64,000 bases of DNA. Source: Streptomyces lavendulae subsp. lavendulae (GTDB lineage Bacteria; Actinomycetota; Actinomycetes; Streptomycetales; Streptomycetaceae). Location of the stretch: positions 6,521,501-6,585,500 of the forward strand of contig NZ_CP024985.1 in the NCBI RefSeq assembly GCF_002803845.1. Direction: 5' to 3'. Under the pieces are notes generated by a model. It was not told the DNA's origin. It was given only the letters and a program-made list of their open reading frames with translations, and ran no database searches. The position numbers and the translations under genes were made by a program. Shown in pieces: positions 34,212 through 40,755 of the stretch; within the stretch, counting starts at the first letter, position 1, and the number at the start of each line of letters is the position of its first letter.

Positions 34212-35219
34212 GTGCGACGCCGACTTGCTGCCGCGCTCATCGTGCCGGCTCTGATGCTCACCGCGGCCTGCGGAGGGGGCGACGACTCCGGGAAGAAGGA
34301 CTCCGCGTCTCCGTCGGCCGACGCCTCGAAGCCCGCTGACGTTCCGAAGCCGGTGGACGCCGCGGACCCGATGCCGTCCGTGGCGGGTGAGGCGGGGAAG
34401 AAGGCGGAGATCACCGTCCCCAAGGGCGAGCCGAGCGGCAAGTTCGTGGTGCACACCGTCACCGAGGGCAGTGGCCCGGAGATCAAGAAGGACGACCTCG
34501 TCCTGACGAAGTACACCGGCAAGATCTGGAAGAGCGGCAAGGACCTGCAGGGGTCCTACGACAAGGACGGGCAGCCGCTGGTCGTGCCGGCCGGTTCGCA
34601 GTCGATCCTGCCGCTGTTCAGCGACTCGGTGGTGGGCAAGAAGGTCGGCAGCCGCGTGCTGGTCGTCGCCCCGCCGGCGGCGGCGTTCGGTGCGCAGGGC
34701 CAGCCCCAGCTGGGGGTCGGTCCGAAGGACAACCTGGTGTTCGTGCTGGACCTGGATTCGGTGATGCCGAAGAAGGCCGAGGGCACGCAGGCGCCGATCC
34801 CGTCCGACCTGCCGCAGGTGAAGGCGGACAAGGACGAGGCCGCGACGATCACGATCCCGAAGAACGACCCTCCGAAGGAGCTGGTCGACAAGGTCCTGAT
34901 CGAGGGGAAGGGCCCGGAGGTCAAGTCCGGTCAGACCGTGTACATGCAGTACAGCGGTGCGGCGTGGGCGCCGAACCAGGGCAAGGACGCGGCGAAGCTC
35001 TTCGACACGTCCTGGAAGACCGGGGCGCCGTTCTCGACGGCGATCGGCCAGGGCCAGGTCATCGAGGGCTGGGACAAGGGCCTGGTGGGCAAGAAGGTCG
35101 GCAGCCGCGTGCTGCTGGTGATCCCGCCGGAGCAGGCGTACAAGGATCAGGCCAAGGGTGAGGACCTGCCGGCCAACTCGACGCTGGTCTTCGTCGTGGA
35201 CATCGTCGGAGCAGTGTAA
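34212..35219 (+). CDS. Secreted lipoprotein with two FKBP-type peptidyl-prolyl isomerase domains
   Basis: A 335-residue extracellular foldase. The signal peptide ends in the lipobox LTAAC (Cys about residue 20), followed by a Gly/Asp/Lys/Ser-rich linker. Two FKBP domains follow (about 60-188 and 205-335), each with the RVLVVAPP or RVLLVIPPEQAY strand. The second carries the fuller active-site pattern (YMQYSGAAW, IEGWDKGLVG); the first is more divergent and may be structural. The GTG at 34212 is 43 bp upstream of a cytosolic FKBP gene, forming a two-gene unit. Confidence 0.9.
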   Translation: MRRRLAAALIVPALMLTAACGGGDDSGKKDSASPSADASKPADVPKPVDAADPMPSVAGEAGKKAEITVPKGEPSGKFVVHTVTEGSGPEIKKDDLVLTKYTGKIWKSGKDLQGSYDKDGQPLVVPAGSQSILPLFSDSVVGKKVGSRVLVVAPPAAAFGAQGQPQLGVGPKDNLVFVLDLDSVMPKKAEGTQAPIPSDLPQVKADKDEAATITIPKNDPPKELVDKVLIEGKGPEVKSGQTVYMQYSGAAWAPNQGKDAAKLFDTSWKTGAPFSTAIGQGQVIEGWDKGLVGKKVGSRVLLVIPPEQAYKDQAKGEDLPANSTLVFVVDIVGAV

Positions 35220-35262
35220 GACTGTTCCGGTTGACCGGTTCGTACGTATGAGGAGCAGTTCC

Positions 35263-35640
35263 GTGAGCCAGAAGCTCGAGAAGCCCGAGATCGACTTCCC
35301 CGAGGGCGAAGCCCCGAAGGACCTCGTCATCGAGGACATCTGGGAGGGCGACGGCGCCGAGGCCAAGGCCGGTGCCATGGTCTCCGTCCACTACGTGGGC
35401 GTGGCCTTCTCCACCGGTGAGGAGTTCGACGCTTCGTGGAACCGTGGCTCCGCGCTGCAGTTCCCGCTCGGTGCCGGCCGCGTCATCGCGGGCTGGGACC
35501 TGGGCATCGCGGGCATGAAGGTCGGCGGCCGTCGCAAGCTGACGATCCCGGCCCACCTCGCCTACGGCGACCGTGGCGCGGGCGGTGCGATCGCCCCGGG
35601 CGAGACGCTGATCTTCGTCTGTGACCTGATGGCCGCCTGA
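35263..35640 (+). CDS. FKBP-type peptidyl-prolyl cis-trans isomerase
   Basis: A 125-residue single-domain cytosolic FKBP. The classical pocket is complete: VSVHYVGVAFSTGEEFDASW, then FPLGAGRVIAGWDLGIAGMKVGGRRKL and AYGDRGAGGAIAPGETLIF (each part of the fold). The GTG at 35263 has AGGAG upstream. It is co-directional with the FKBP lipoprotein. It accelerates proline isomerisation during folding; specific clients are unknown. Confidence 0.95.
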   Translation: MSQKLEKPEIDFPEGEAPKDLVIEDIWEGDGAEAKAGAMVSVHYVGVAFSTGEEFDASWNRGSALQFPLGAGRVIAGWDLGIAGMKVGGRRKLTIPAHLAYGDRGAGGAIAPGETLIFVCDLMAA

Positions 35641-35658
35641 TCCACCGGCAGTCACCGT

Positions 35659-35688
35659 GAGGGCCCCCGCCGTGAGGCGGGGGCCCTC
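35659..35688 (+). terminator. Rho-independent terminator after the FKBP gene
   Basis: A perfect 13-bp stem GAGGGCCCCCGCC / GGCGGGGGCCCTC with a GTGA loop, followed by GCTTTTG. Confidence 0.9.
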
Positions 35689-35763
35689 GCTTTTGTCCGG
35701 GACCGCCGGGGCGGTACGGTCAACGGTCACGAGTGTGTGTCGAGGAGCGGGGGAACGGCGTCG

Positions 35764-36720
35764 ATGGCGATTGCCAAGGCCGAGCGGCTGATGAATCTGG
35801 CGCTGTGTCTGCTGGGGACCCGTCGTCCCCTCAGCAAGCGCGAGCTGCGCGGTTCCATCGAGGCGTACCTGGAAGCCGGGAACGACGAGTCGTTCAACCG
35901 GATGTTCGAGCGGGACAAGGACGACCTGCGCGAACTCGGTCTGGTGATCGAGACCGTGGAGAACCTGGAGGGGGAGCCCGGGTACCTGGCGCGCCGGGAC
36001 AGCAACCGGCTGCCGCCCGTCTCCCTGGACGCCGAGGAGGCCGCGGCCCTGGGGCTGGCGGCCAAGGTGTGGCAGCAGGCCCGGCTGGCCGGGGCGGCCA
36101 GCGGCGCCCTGCAGAAGCTGCGGGCCGGCGGGATGCCGGAGGCCGGTGACCCGTACGAGGGCCAGCACAGTGCCATCGAGCCGCGCATCCCGGTCCACGA
36201 GGCGGCCTTCGAGCCGCTGATGCTGGCCTGCCGGGACCGGCGGCCGGTGGTCTTCGACTACCGCAAGTCCAACGCGGCCCGGCCCGAGCCCCGTCAGGTC
36301 GAGCCGTGGGCCCTGGAGTGCTGGCGCGGTCACTGGTACCTGGCCGGATACGACCGCGACCGCGGGGCGGAGCGCGTGTTCCGGCTGTCCCGGATCACCG
36401 GGAAGGTCCGTTCCCGGGCCGGGAAGTACACCGCCGAGGTGCCCGACGTGGTGACCGTGCGGGAGACCGTGGCGAGCTGGGCCGGGGAGGGCGGGGAGCG
36501 TTCCGCGCTGATCCGGCTGCGGGCCGGGGCCGGGTACCCGCTGCGGGCCAAGGCCACCGCCGTGCGCGAGGGCGCCGACGGCTGGGACGAGCTGGAGGTC
36601 CCGTACGGGCACGGGCTCGACGCCTGGCTCGTGGAGTTCGGCCCGGACGTCGTCGTGGTGGAGCCCGCCGATCTGCGGGCCGACGTGGTGGACCGGCTGC
36701 GCGCCGTCGCCCGGGGCTGA
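35764..36720 (+). CDS. pafB: WYL-domain transcriptional regulator PafB
   Basis: A 318-residue helix-turn-helix plus WYL-domain regulator. The HTH is in about residues 1-60 (ERLMNLALCLLGTRRPLSK). The WYL domain (about 140-230) holds RRPVVFDYRKSNAARPEPRQVEPWALECWRGHWYLAGYDR (part) with the Trp-Tyr-Leu signature in GHWYLAGY. With PafC it forms the PafBC activator of the LexA-independent DNA-damage response. It has 60 bp to pafC. The ATG at 35764 follows a GGGGGAA site. Confidence 0.92.
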   Translation: MAIAKAERLMNLALCLLGTRRPLSKRELRGSIEAYLEAGNDESFNRMFERDKDDLRELGLVIETVENLEGEPGYLARRDSNRLPPVSLDAEEAAALGLAAKVWQQARLAGAASGALQKLRAGGMPEAGDPYEGQHSAIEPRIPVHEAAFEPLMLACRDRRPVVFDYRKSNAARPEPRQVEPWALECWRGHWYLAGYDRDRGAERVFRLSRITGKVRSRAGKYTAEVPDVVTVRETVASWAGEGGERSALIRLRAGAGYPLRAKATAVREGADGWDELEVPYGHGLDAWLVEFGPDVVVVEPADLRADVVDRLRAVARG

Positions 36721-36780
36721 GCCTCCGGGCCGCACCGCACCACCATCCGTAGCAACGCCCTGAGGGGGAGACGTACCAGC

Positions 36781-37749
36781 ATGGCTGCCAACGCCATCGA
36801 CCAGACCCGCCGGATGCTGTCCCTGGTCACCTACCTGCGCGAGCGGCCGGGCGCGCACGTCGCCGATGTCGCCCGCGCCTTCGGGATCACCGAGGACGAG
36901 CTGATCTCGGACCTCGACGTGCTGCCCATGTGCGGGACCAGCTTCCGCGGCGGGGACCTGCTCGACATCGACACCGACGGGGAGCGCATCTGGTGGCGCA
37001 ATCCCGACGCCTCCGGGGAGTCCACGGCCGAGCCGCTGCGGCTGGCCGCCGACGAGGCGACCGCCCTGCTGGTCGCCGCCCGCGCGGTGGCGACCCTGCC
37101 GGGGCTGCGCGAGAGCGACCGGGACGCGCTGCTGCGCGCCACCGCCAAGCTGGAGGCGGCCGCCGGGGAGGCGGCCGGGGCCAGCTCCCGGCTGTCGGTG
37201 ACCTTCGAGTCCGAGGGCGGGGTCTTCGCGGACGTCGACCGGGCCATCGCGGAGCGGCGGAGGCTGTGGCTGCGCTACTACTCGCCCGCCCGTGACGAGC
37301 TGACCGAGCGCACCGTCGACCCGATCCGGCTGTTCGCGGTGGGTCACACCTACATGGAGGGGTGGTGCCACCTGTCGGAGGCCCGGCGCACCTTCCGGCT
37401 CGACCGGGTGGCCGAGATCCGACTGCTCGACGAGCGGGCCGAGCCGCCCGCGATCGAGCCCCGGGACCTGTCCGAGGGACTGGTGCAGCCGGCCGCCGAG
37501 GACCCGGAGGTGGTGGTCGAGGTGGGGCCCGGCGGGCGCTGGGTCGCCGAGTACTACCCGCACGACAGTGCCGAGGAGCGGCCCGACGGGGGCCTGCGGA
37601 TCACGCTGCGCAGCCCCGACCCGGCCTCCCTGCGCCGGCTGGCGCTGCGCCTGGGCCGCGATGGCCGGATCGTGTCGCCTCCGGAACTGGCGGAGAGCGC
37701 GCGGAAGGCCGCCGCAGAAGCACTCGCGGGGTACGGGGAACGGATCTAG
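36781..37749 (+). CDS. pafC: WYL-domain transcriptional regulator PafC
   Basis: A 322-residue partner of PafB with the same HTH-WYL architecture: HTH at about 5-65 (TRRMLSLVTYLRERPGAHVADVA, in part) and WYL at about 150-235 (RRLWLRYYSPARDELTERTVDPIRLFAVGHTYMEGWCHL, in part). The ATG has a GAGGGGGAG site. It is normally fused or paired with PafB in actinobacteria; here they are separate. Sensing of single-stranded DNA is reported for mycobacterial PafBC. It is 15 bp from the next small gene. Confidence 0.92.
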   Translation: MAANAIDQTRRMLSLVTYLRERPGAHVADVARAFGITEDELISDLDVLPMCGTSFRGGDLLDIDTDGERIWWRNPDASGESTAEPLRLAADEATALLVAARAVATLPGLRESDRDALLRATAKLEAAAGEAAGASSRLSVTFESEGGVFADVDRAIAERRRLWLRYYSPARDELTERTVDPIRLFAVGHTYMEGWCHLSEARRTFRLDRVAEIRLLDERAEPPAIEPRDLSEGLVQPAAEDPEVVVEVGPGGRWVAEYYPHDSAEERPDGGLRITLRSPDPASLRRLALRLGRDGRIVSPPELAESARKAAAEALAGYGERI

Positions 37750-37764
37750 GGGGAGCGGGGAGCG

Positions 37765-37998
37765 ATGTCGCCATCATCTGGGCCGGCGGTGGTCACCTTC
37801 AAGGCGGCCTGCCCCGAGTGCCGGGCCCGGTTCGAGCTGGCCGCGGACGCGCTGCGGCTGGCGATCGGCGGGAGCCGACGGACCACCTTCTACTCCTTCA
37901 CCTGCCCCGAGTGCTCGGCTCCGGTTCGCAAACCGGCAGGTGAGCGCATTGTGGAGTTGCTGACCGGCGGTGGGGTGAGCACGCTGCGGAGCGTGTGA
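37765..37998 (+). CDS. Small zinc-ribbon-type protein
   Basis: A 77-residue protein with two C-x2-C knuckles, CPEC at about 16-19 and again at about 47-50, separated by a basic middle (RRTTFYSFT). The ATG has GGAGCGGGGAG upstream, and the gene lies 15 bp after pafC, so it is probably in the pafBC transcript. The function is unknown; zinc binding and nucleic-acid contact are inferences from the motif only. Confidence 0.75.
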   Translation: MSPSSGPAVVTFKAACPECRARFELAADALRLAIGGSRRTTFYSFTCPECSAPVRKPAGERIVELLTGGGVSTLRSV

Positions 37999-38009
37999 GG
38001 CGGGCGCGC

Positions 38010-38015
38010 TAGGCT
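38010..38015 (+). promoter_or_regulatory. -10-like box TAGGCT, probable leaderless promoter
   Basis: TAGGCT is followed by CGACCC and the ATG at 38022, the same 6-nt spacing as at 375, 2660, 21751, 32709 and 54396. Confidence 0.5.
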
Positions 38016-38021
38016 CGACCC

Positions 38022-38222
38022 ATGCTGTGGCCGATGCTCGCAATTGTCCTGGGCTTCCTCGGGGTCGCCGTCCTCGCCGTGCTGGCCGTGCGGGTCTTCC
38101 TGGAGGTGCGGCGGCTGTCCGCCCAGGTGGCCCTGGCCAGCCGCCGGATCACGCAGGCGTCGGGGGACCTGGAACGGGCCGCGGCCGACCTGGCGCGGGC
38201 CGGGCAGGGACTGCGGCCGTAG
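38022..38222 (+). CDS. Small single-span membrane protein
   Basis: A 66-residue protein with one hydrophobic helix (residues 5-27, MLAIVLGFLGVAVLAVLAV region) followed by an amphipathic, Arg/Ala-rich coil (VRRLSAQVALASRRITQASGDLERAAADLARAG, part) that could oligomerise. It resembles in outline the short membrane proteins found before tatA in Streptomyces. The function is not known. Probably an independent leaderless message. Confidence 0.7.
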   Translation: MLWPMLAIVLGFLGVAVLAVLAVRVFLEVRRLSAQVALASRRITQASGDLERAAADLARAGQGLRP

Positions 38223-38322
38223 GCGCGCGGGCCGCCGGCCCGCGCTTATGGAATCCGTGGAGGAGTACCCGTACCGTCGGTGCGGTAAGCAAGCGGGGAT
38301 ACCCCGGGGGATTGCCGGGCGT

Positions 38323-38338
38323 TAACCCTCGGGGGTTA
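38323..38338 (+). promoter_or_regulatory. Dyad upstream of tatA
   Basis: TAACCC-TCGG-GGGTTA forms a 6-bp stem in the 202-bp gap before tatA; TACGAT, a good -10 hexamer, follows at 38337-38342. Could be a promoter/operator for tatAC. Confidence 0.4.
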
Positions 38339-38424
38339 CGATCCTTGTCAGAGCGGTGTCCGGAGCTCCGTCCGGAGTCGCCAGGCCACCACAACCAGCC
38401 GTTTCGGTGAGAAGGAAGACACAC

Positions 38425-38721
38425 ATGATCGGCAATCTGAAGCCCCTTGAGATCCTTCTGATCATCGCTGTCATCGTGCTGCTGTTCGGCGCCAAGAAGC
38501 TTCCCGAGATGGCCCGGTCGCTGGGCAAGTCGGCCCGGATCCTCAAGAGCGAGGCGAAGGCCATGAAGAAGGACGGCGAGTCCGAGGACGCCGCGGCCAC
38601 CGCCCCGGTCGCCGACCAGGCCCCGGCCCAGCCCGTCGCCCCGCGCACCATCCAGGCCGCCCCCGGTGACGTCACCAGCGCCCGTCCGGTCAGCGAGCCG
38701 AACCGCACCACCCAGGCCTGA
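38425..38721 (+). CDS. tatA: Twin-arginine translocase subunit TatA
   Basis: A 98-residue Tat pore subunit. One N-terminal transmembrane helix (LEILLIIAVIVLLFG, about 8-22), the hinge FGAKKLP, then an amphipathic helix (EMARSLGKSARILKSEAK) and an acidic, disordered tail. The ATG has a GAAGGAAG site. Followed by tatC after 56 bp; no tatB is in the window. It assembles with TatC to export folded proteins such as the DyP peroxidase encoded at 49807. Confidence 0.96.
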   Translation: MIGNLKPLEILLIIAVIVLLFGAKKLPEMARSLGKSARILKSEAKAMKKDGESEDAAATAPVADQAPAQPVAPRTIQAAPGDVTSARPVSEPNRTTQA

Positions 38722-38777
38722 CATCCGGGGCGGTCGCCCGTCGCACGAGTCATCTGTAACGAGACAAGGGACGTGGG

Positions 38778-39740
38778 TTGCTCAAGTCTGCCCGCAAGCA
38801 GGGGAACAAGGACCGGGCCAAGGACGCCGAAGGGCGCATGCCGTTGGTCGAGCACCTGCGTGAGCTGAGAAACCGCCTGCTGAAGTCGGTGCTGGCGATC
38901 GTCGTCGTGACGATCTTCGCGGCCTACTTCTACCGGCCGATCATCGACTTCCTGCTGGAGCCGATGCTCTCGTCCGTCGGCTGCACCAACGGGGCCACGC
39001 ACCAGCGCAACGGCGCCCCCTGCGCCGAGATGACGACGAACGGCCTGACCGCGCCCTTCTCCATCGCGCTGAAGGTGGGCCTGTCGGCGGGCATCGTGCT
39101 GTCCGCGCCCGTCTGGCTCTACCAGCTGTGGGCGTTCGCCGCCCCCGGCCTGCACAAGAACGAGAAGAAGTACGCGCTCAGCTTCGTCGCGGTCGGCGCC
39201 CCGCTGTTCCTGGCCGGCGCGGTGCTCGCGTACAAGATCCTGCCGCAGACGGCGGAGATCCTCCTCGGCTTCACCCCCGACCACGTCAAGAACCTGCTGC
39301 CGGTCGACGACTACCTCGACCTGGTCACGCGCATGGTCGTGGTCTTCGGCCTCGCCTTCGAGCTGCCGCTGATGCTGGTCCTGCTGAACTTCACCGGAGT
39401 GCTGAGCGCCAAGCGGCTGGGCAGCTGGTGGCGCGCCATGGTGCTCGGCATCACGATCTTCTCGGCCTTCGCGACGCCCACCGGCGACCCGCTCACCATG
39501 CTGACGCTGGCCTCCCCGATCGTGGCCCTGTACTTCATCGCCCTCGGCGTCTGCCTGCTGAACGACCGGCGCCGCAAGCGCGCCAACCCCGACGCCGACC
39601 TCGACGACGACGAGGCCTCCGACCTGGACCTGACCCCGGCCCCGATCGGCGCGACGGAGCGGGCCCCGGCCGCCTCCACGCTCCCCGAACAGGCCGACGG
39701 CGGCCGCAGGCAGATCAACGGCTACGACGACGCCACCTGA
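38778..39740 (+). CDS. tatC: Twin-arginine translocase subunit TatC
   Basis: A 320-residue six-span receptor for twin-arginine signal peptides. It opens with the conserved cytosolic MPLVEHLRELRNRL segment, and the periplasmic loop and ALSFVAVGAPLFLAGAVLAY, PTGDPLTMLTLASP features are as in TatC (each fragment short). The TTG start follows AAGGGA. It has an extended acidic C-terminal tail of about 60 residues (DADLDDDEASDLDL). Co-transcribed with tatA. Confidence 0.96.
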   Translation: MLKSARKQGNKDRAKDAEGRMPLVEHLRELRNRLLKSVLAIVVVTIFAAYFYRPIIDFLLEPMLSSVGCTNGATHQRNGAPCAEMTTNGLTAPFSIALKVGLSAGIVLSAPVWLYQLWAFAAPGLHKNEKKYALSFVAVGAPLFLAGAVLAYKILPQTAEILLGFTPDHVKNLLPVDDYLDLVTRMVVVFGLAFELPLMLVLLNFTGVLSAKRLGSWWRAMVLGITIFSAFATPTGDPLTMLTLASPIVALYFIALGVCLLNDRRRKRANPDADLDDDEASDLDLTPAPIGATERAPAASTLPEQADGGRRQINGYDDAT

Positions 39741-39785
39741 CGGGCCCGCCCCCGGCCCGCGCCGGGAGGCGGCCCCCGGAAACGG

Positions 39786-40709
39786 GTGAGCGCGGAGATC
39801 ACCCTCGGGTACATTCCCGGGGTGTCCTCAGAGATCACCCTCTTCGTCAATCCCACCGCGGGACGCGGCCGGGGCGCGCACGCCGCGCAGCCGGCCGCTT
39901 CCGCGCTCCGGGAGGCCGGCTTCTCCGTCCGGACGGTGGTCGGCACCGACGCGGCCGACGCCCTGGCCCGGCTGCGCGCGGACGTCCGCGAGGGCACCGG
40001 CGCCGTGATCGCCGTCGGCGGCGACGGGGTGGTCTCCCTCGCCCTCCAGGCGCTGGCCGGGACGGCCGTCCCCCTCGGCGTGGTCGCGGCCGGCACCGGG
40101 AACGACTTCGCCCGCTCGATGGGACTGCCCGTACGGGAGCCCGAGCGGGCCGGGCACCTCGCCGCCGAGGCCCTCAAGCAGGGCCGGATACGCGAGATCG
40201 ACCTCGGCCGCGCCGGCGACACCTGGTACGGGACCGTGCTGTGCTCCGGCTTCGACTCGCGGGTCAACGACCGCGGCAACCGGATGCGGCTGCCGCTCGG
40301 CCGCTTCAAGTACGACCTGGCCATCCTCGCGGAGCTGGCCGCCTTCCGGCCCTTCCCGTACCGGATCACCCTCGACGGCGGCCGGGTGATCGAGACGGAG
40401 GCCACGCTGGTGGCCGTCGGCAACGGGTCCTCCTACGGCGGCGGGATGCGGATCTGCGCGGACGCCGAGCCGGACGACGGCCTCTTCGACGTCACCGTGG
40501 TCGGCGACTGCGGCCGCGGCACCCTGCTGAAGGTGTTCCCGCAGGTCTACAAGGGCACGCACCTCTCCCACCCCAAGGTCACCGTCCACCGGGCCGCCGA
40601 GGTCACCCTGGAGTCGGCCGGGCTCACCGCCTACGCCGACGGGGAGCGGCTGGGACCGCTGCCGGTGACCGCGCGGTGCGTCCCCGGGGCCCTGCGGCTG
40701 CTCACTTAA
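39786..40709 (+). CDS. Diacylglycerol/sphingosine-kinase-like lipid kinase
   Basis: A 307-residue DAGK/LCB5-family kinase. The nucleotide-binding NPTAGRGRG and GGDGVVSLAL motifs and GTGNDFARS are clear, and the C-terminal domain has YGGGMRICADAEPDDGLFDV. Such enzymes phosphorylate diacylglycerol or phosphatidylinositol-type lipids; the substrate here is unknown. GTG 39786 is chosen; GTG 39822 would give a 295-residue protein starting just before the nucleotide loop. It lies between tatC and helY, 45 bp from tatC. Confidence 0.88.
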   Translation: MSAEITLGYIPGVSSEITLFVNPTAGRGRGAHAAQPAASALREAGFSVRTVVGTDAADALARLRADVREGTGAVIAVGGDGVVSLALQALAGTAVPLGVVAAGTGNDFARSMGLPVREPERAGHLAAEALKQGRIREIDLGRAGDTWYGTVLCSGFDSRVNDRGNRMRLPLGRFKYDLAILAELAAFRPFPYRITLDGGRVIETEATLVAVGNGSSYGGGMRICADAEPDDGLFDVTVVGDCGRGTLLKVFPQVYKGTHLSHPKVTVHRAAEVTLESAGLTAYADGERLGPLPVTARCVPGALRLLT

Positions 40710-40739
40710 ATGATCGCGACTGTTGTCGGAGCCGACGGG

Positions 40740-40745
40740 TAGGCT
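40740..40745 (+). promoter_or_regulatory. -10-like box TAGGCT before helY
   Basis: TAGGCT lies 10 nt before the ATG at 40756, which would leave a 5' leader of about 4 nt, so near-leaderless. Confidence 0.4.
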
Positions 40746-40755
40746 CGACAGCAAG

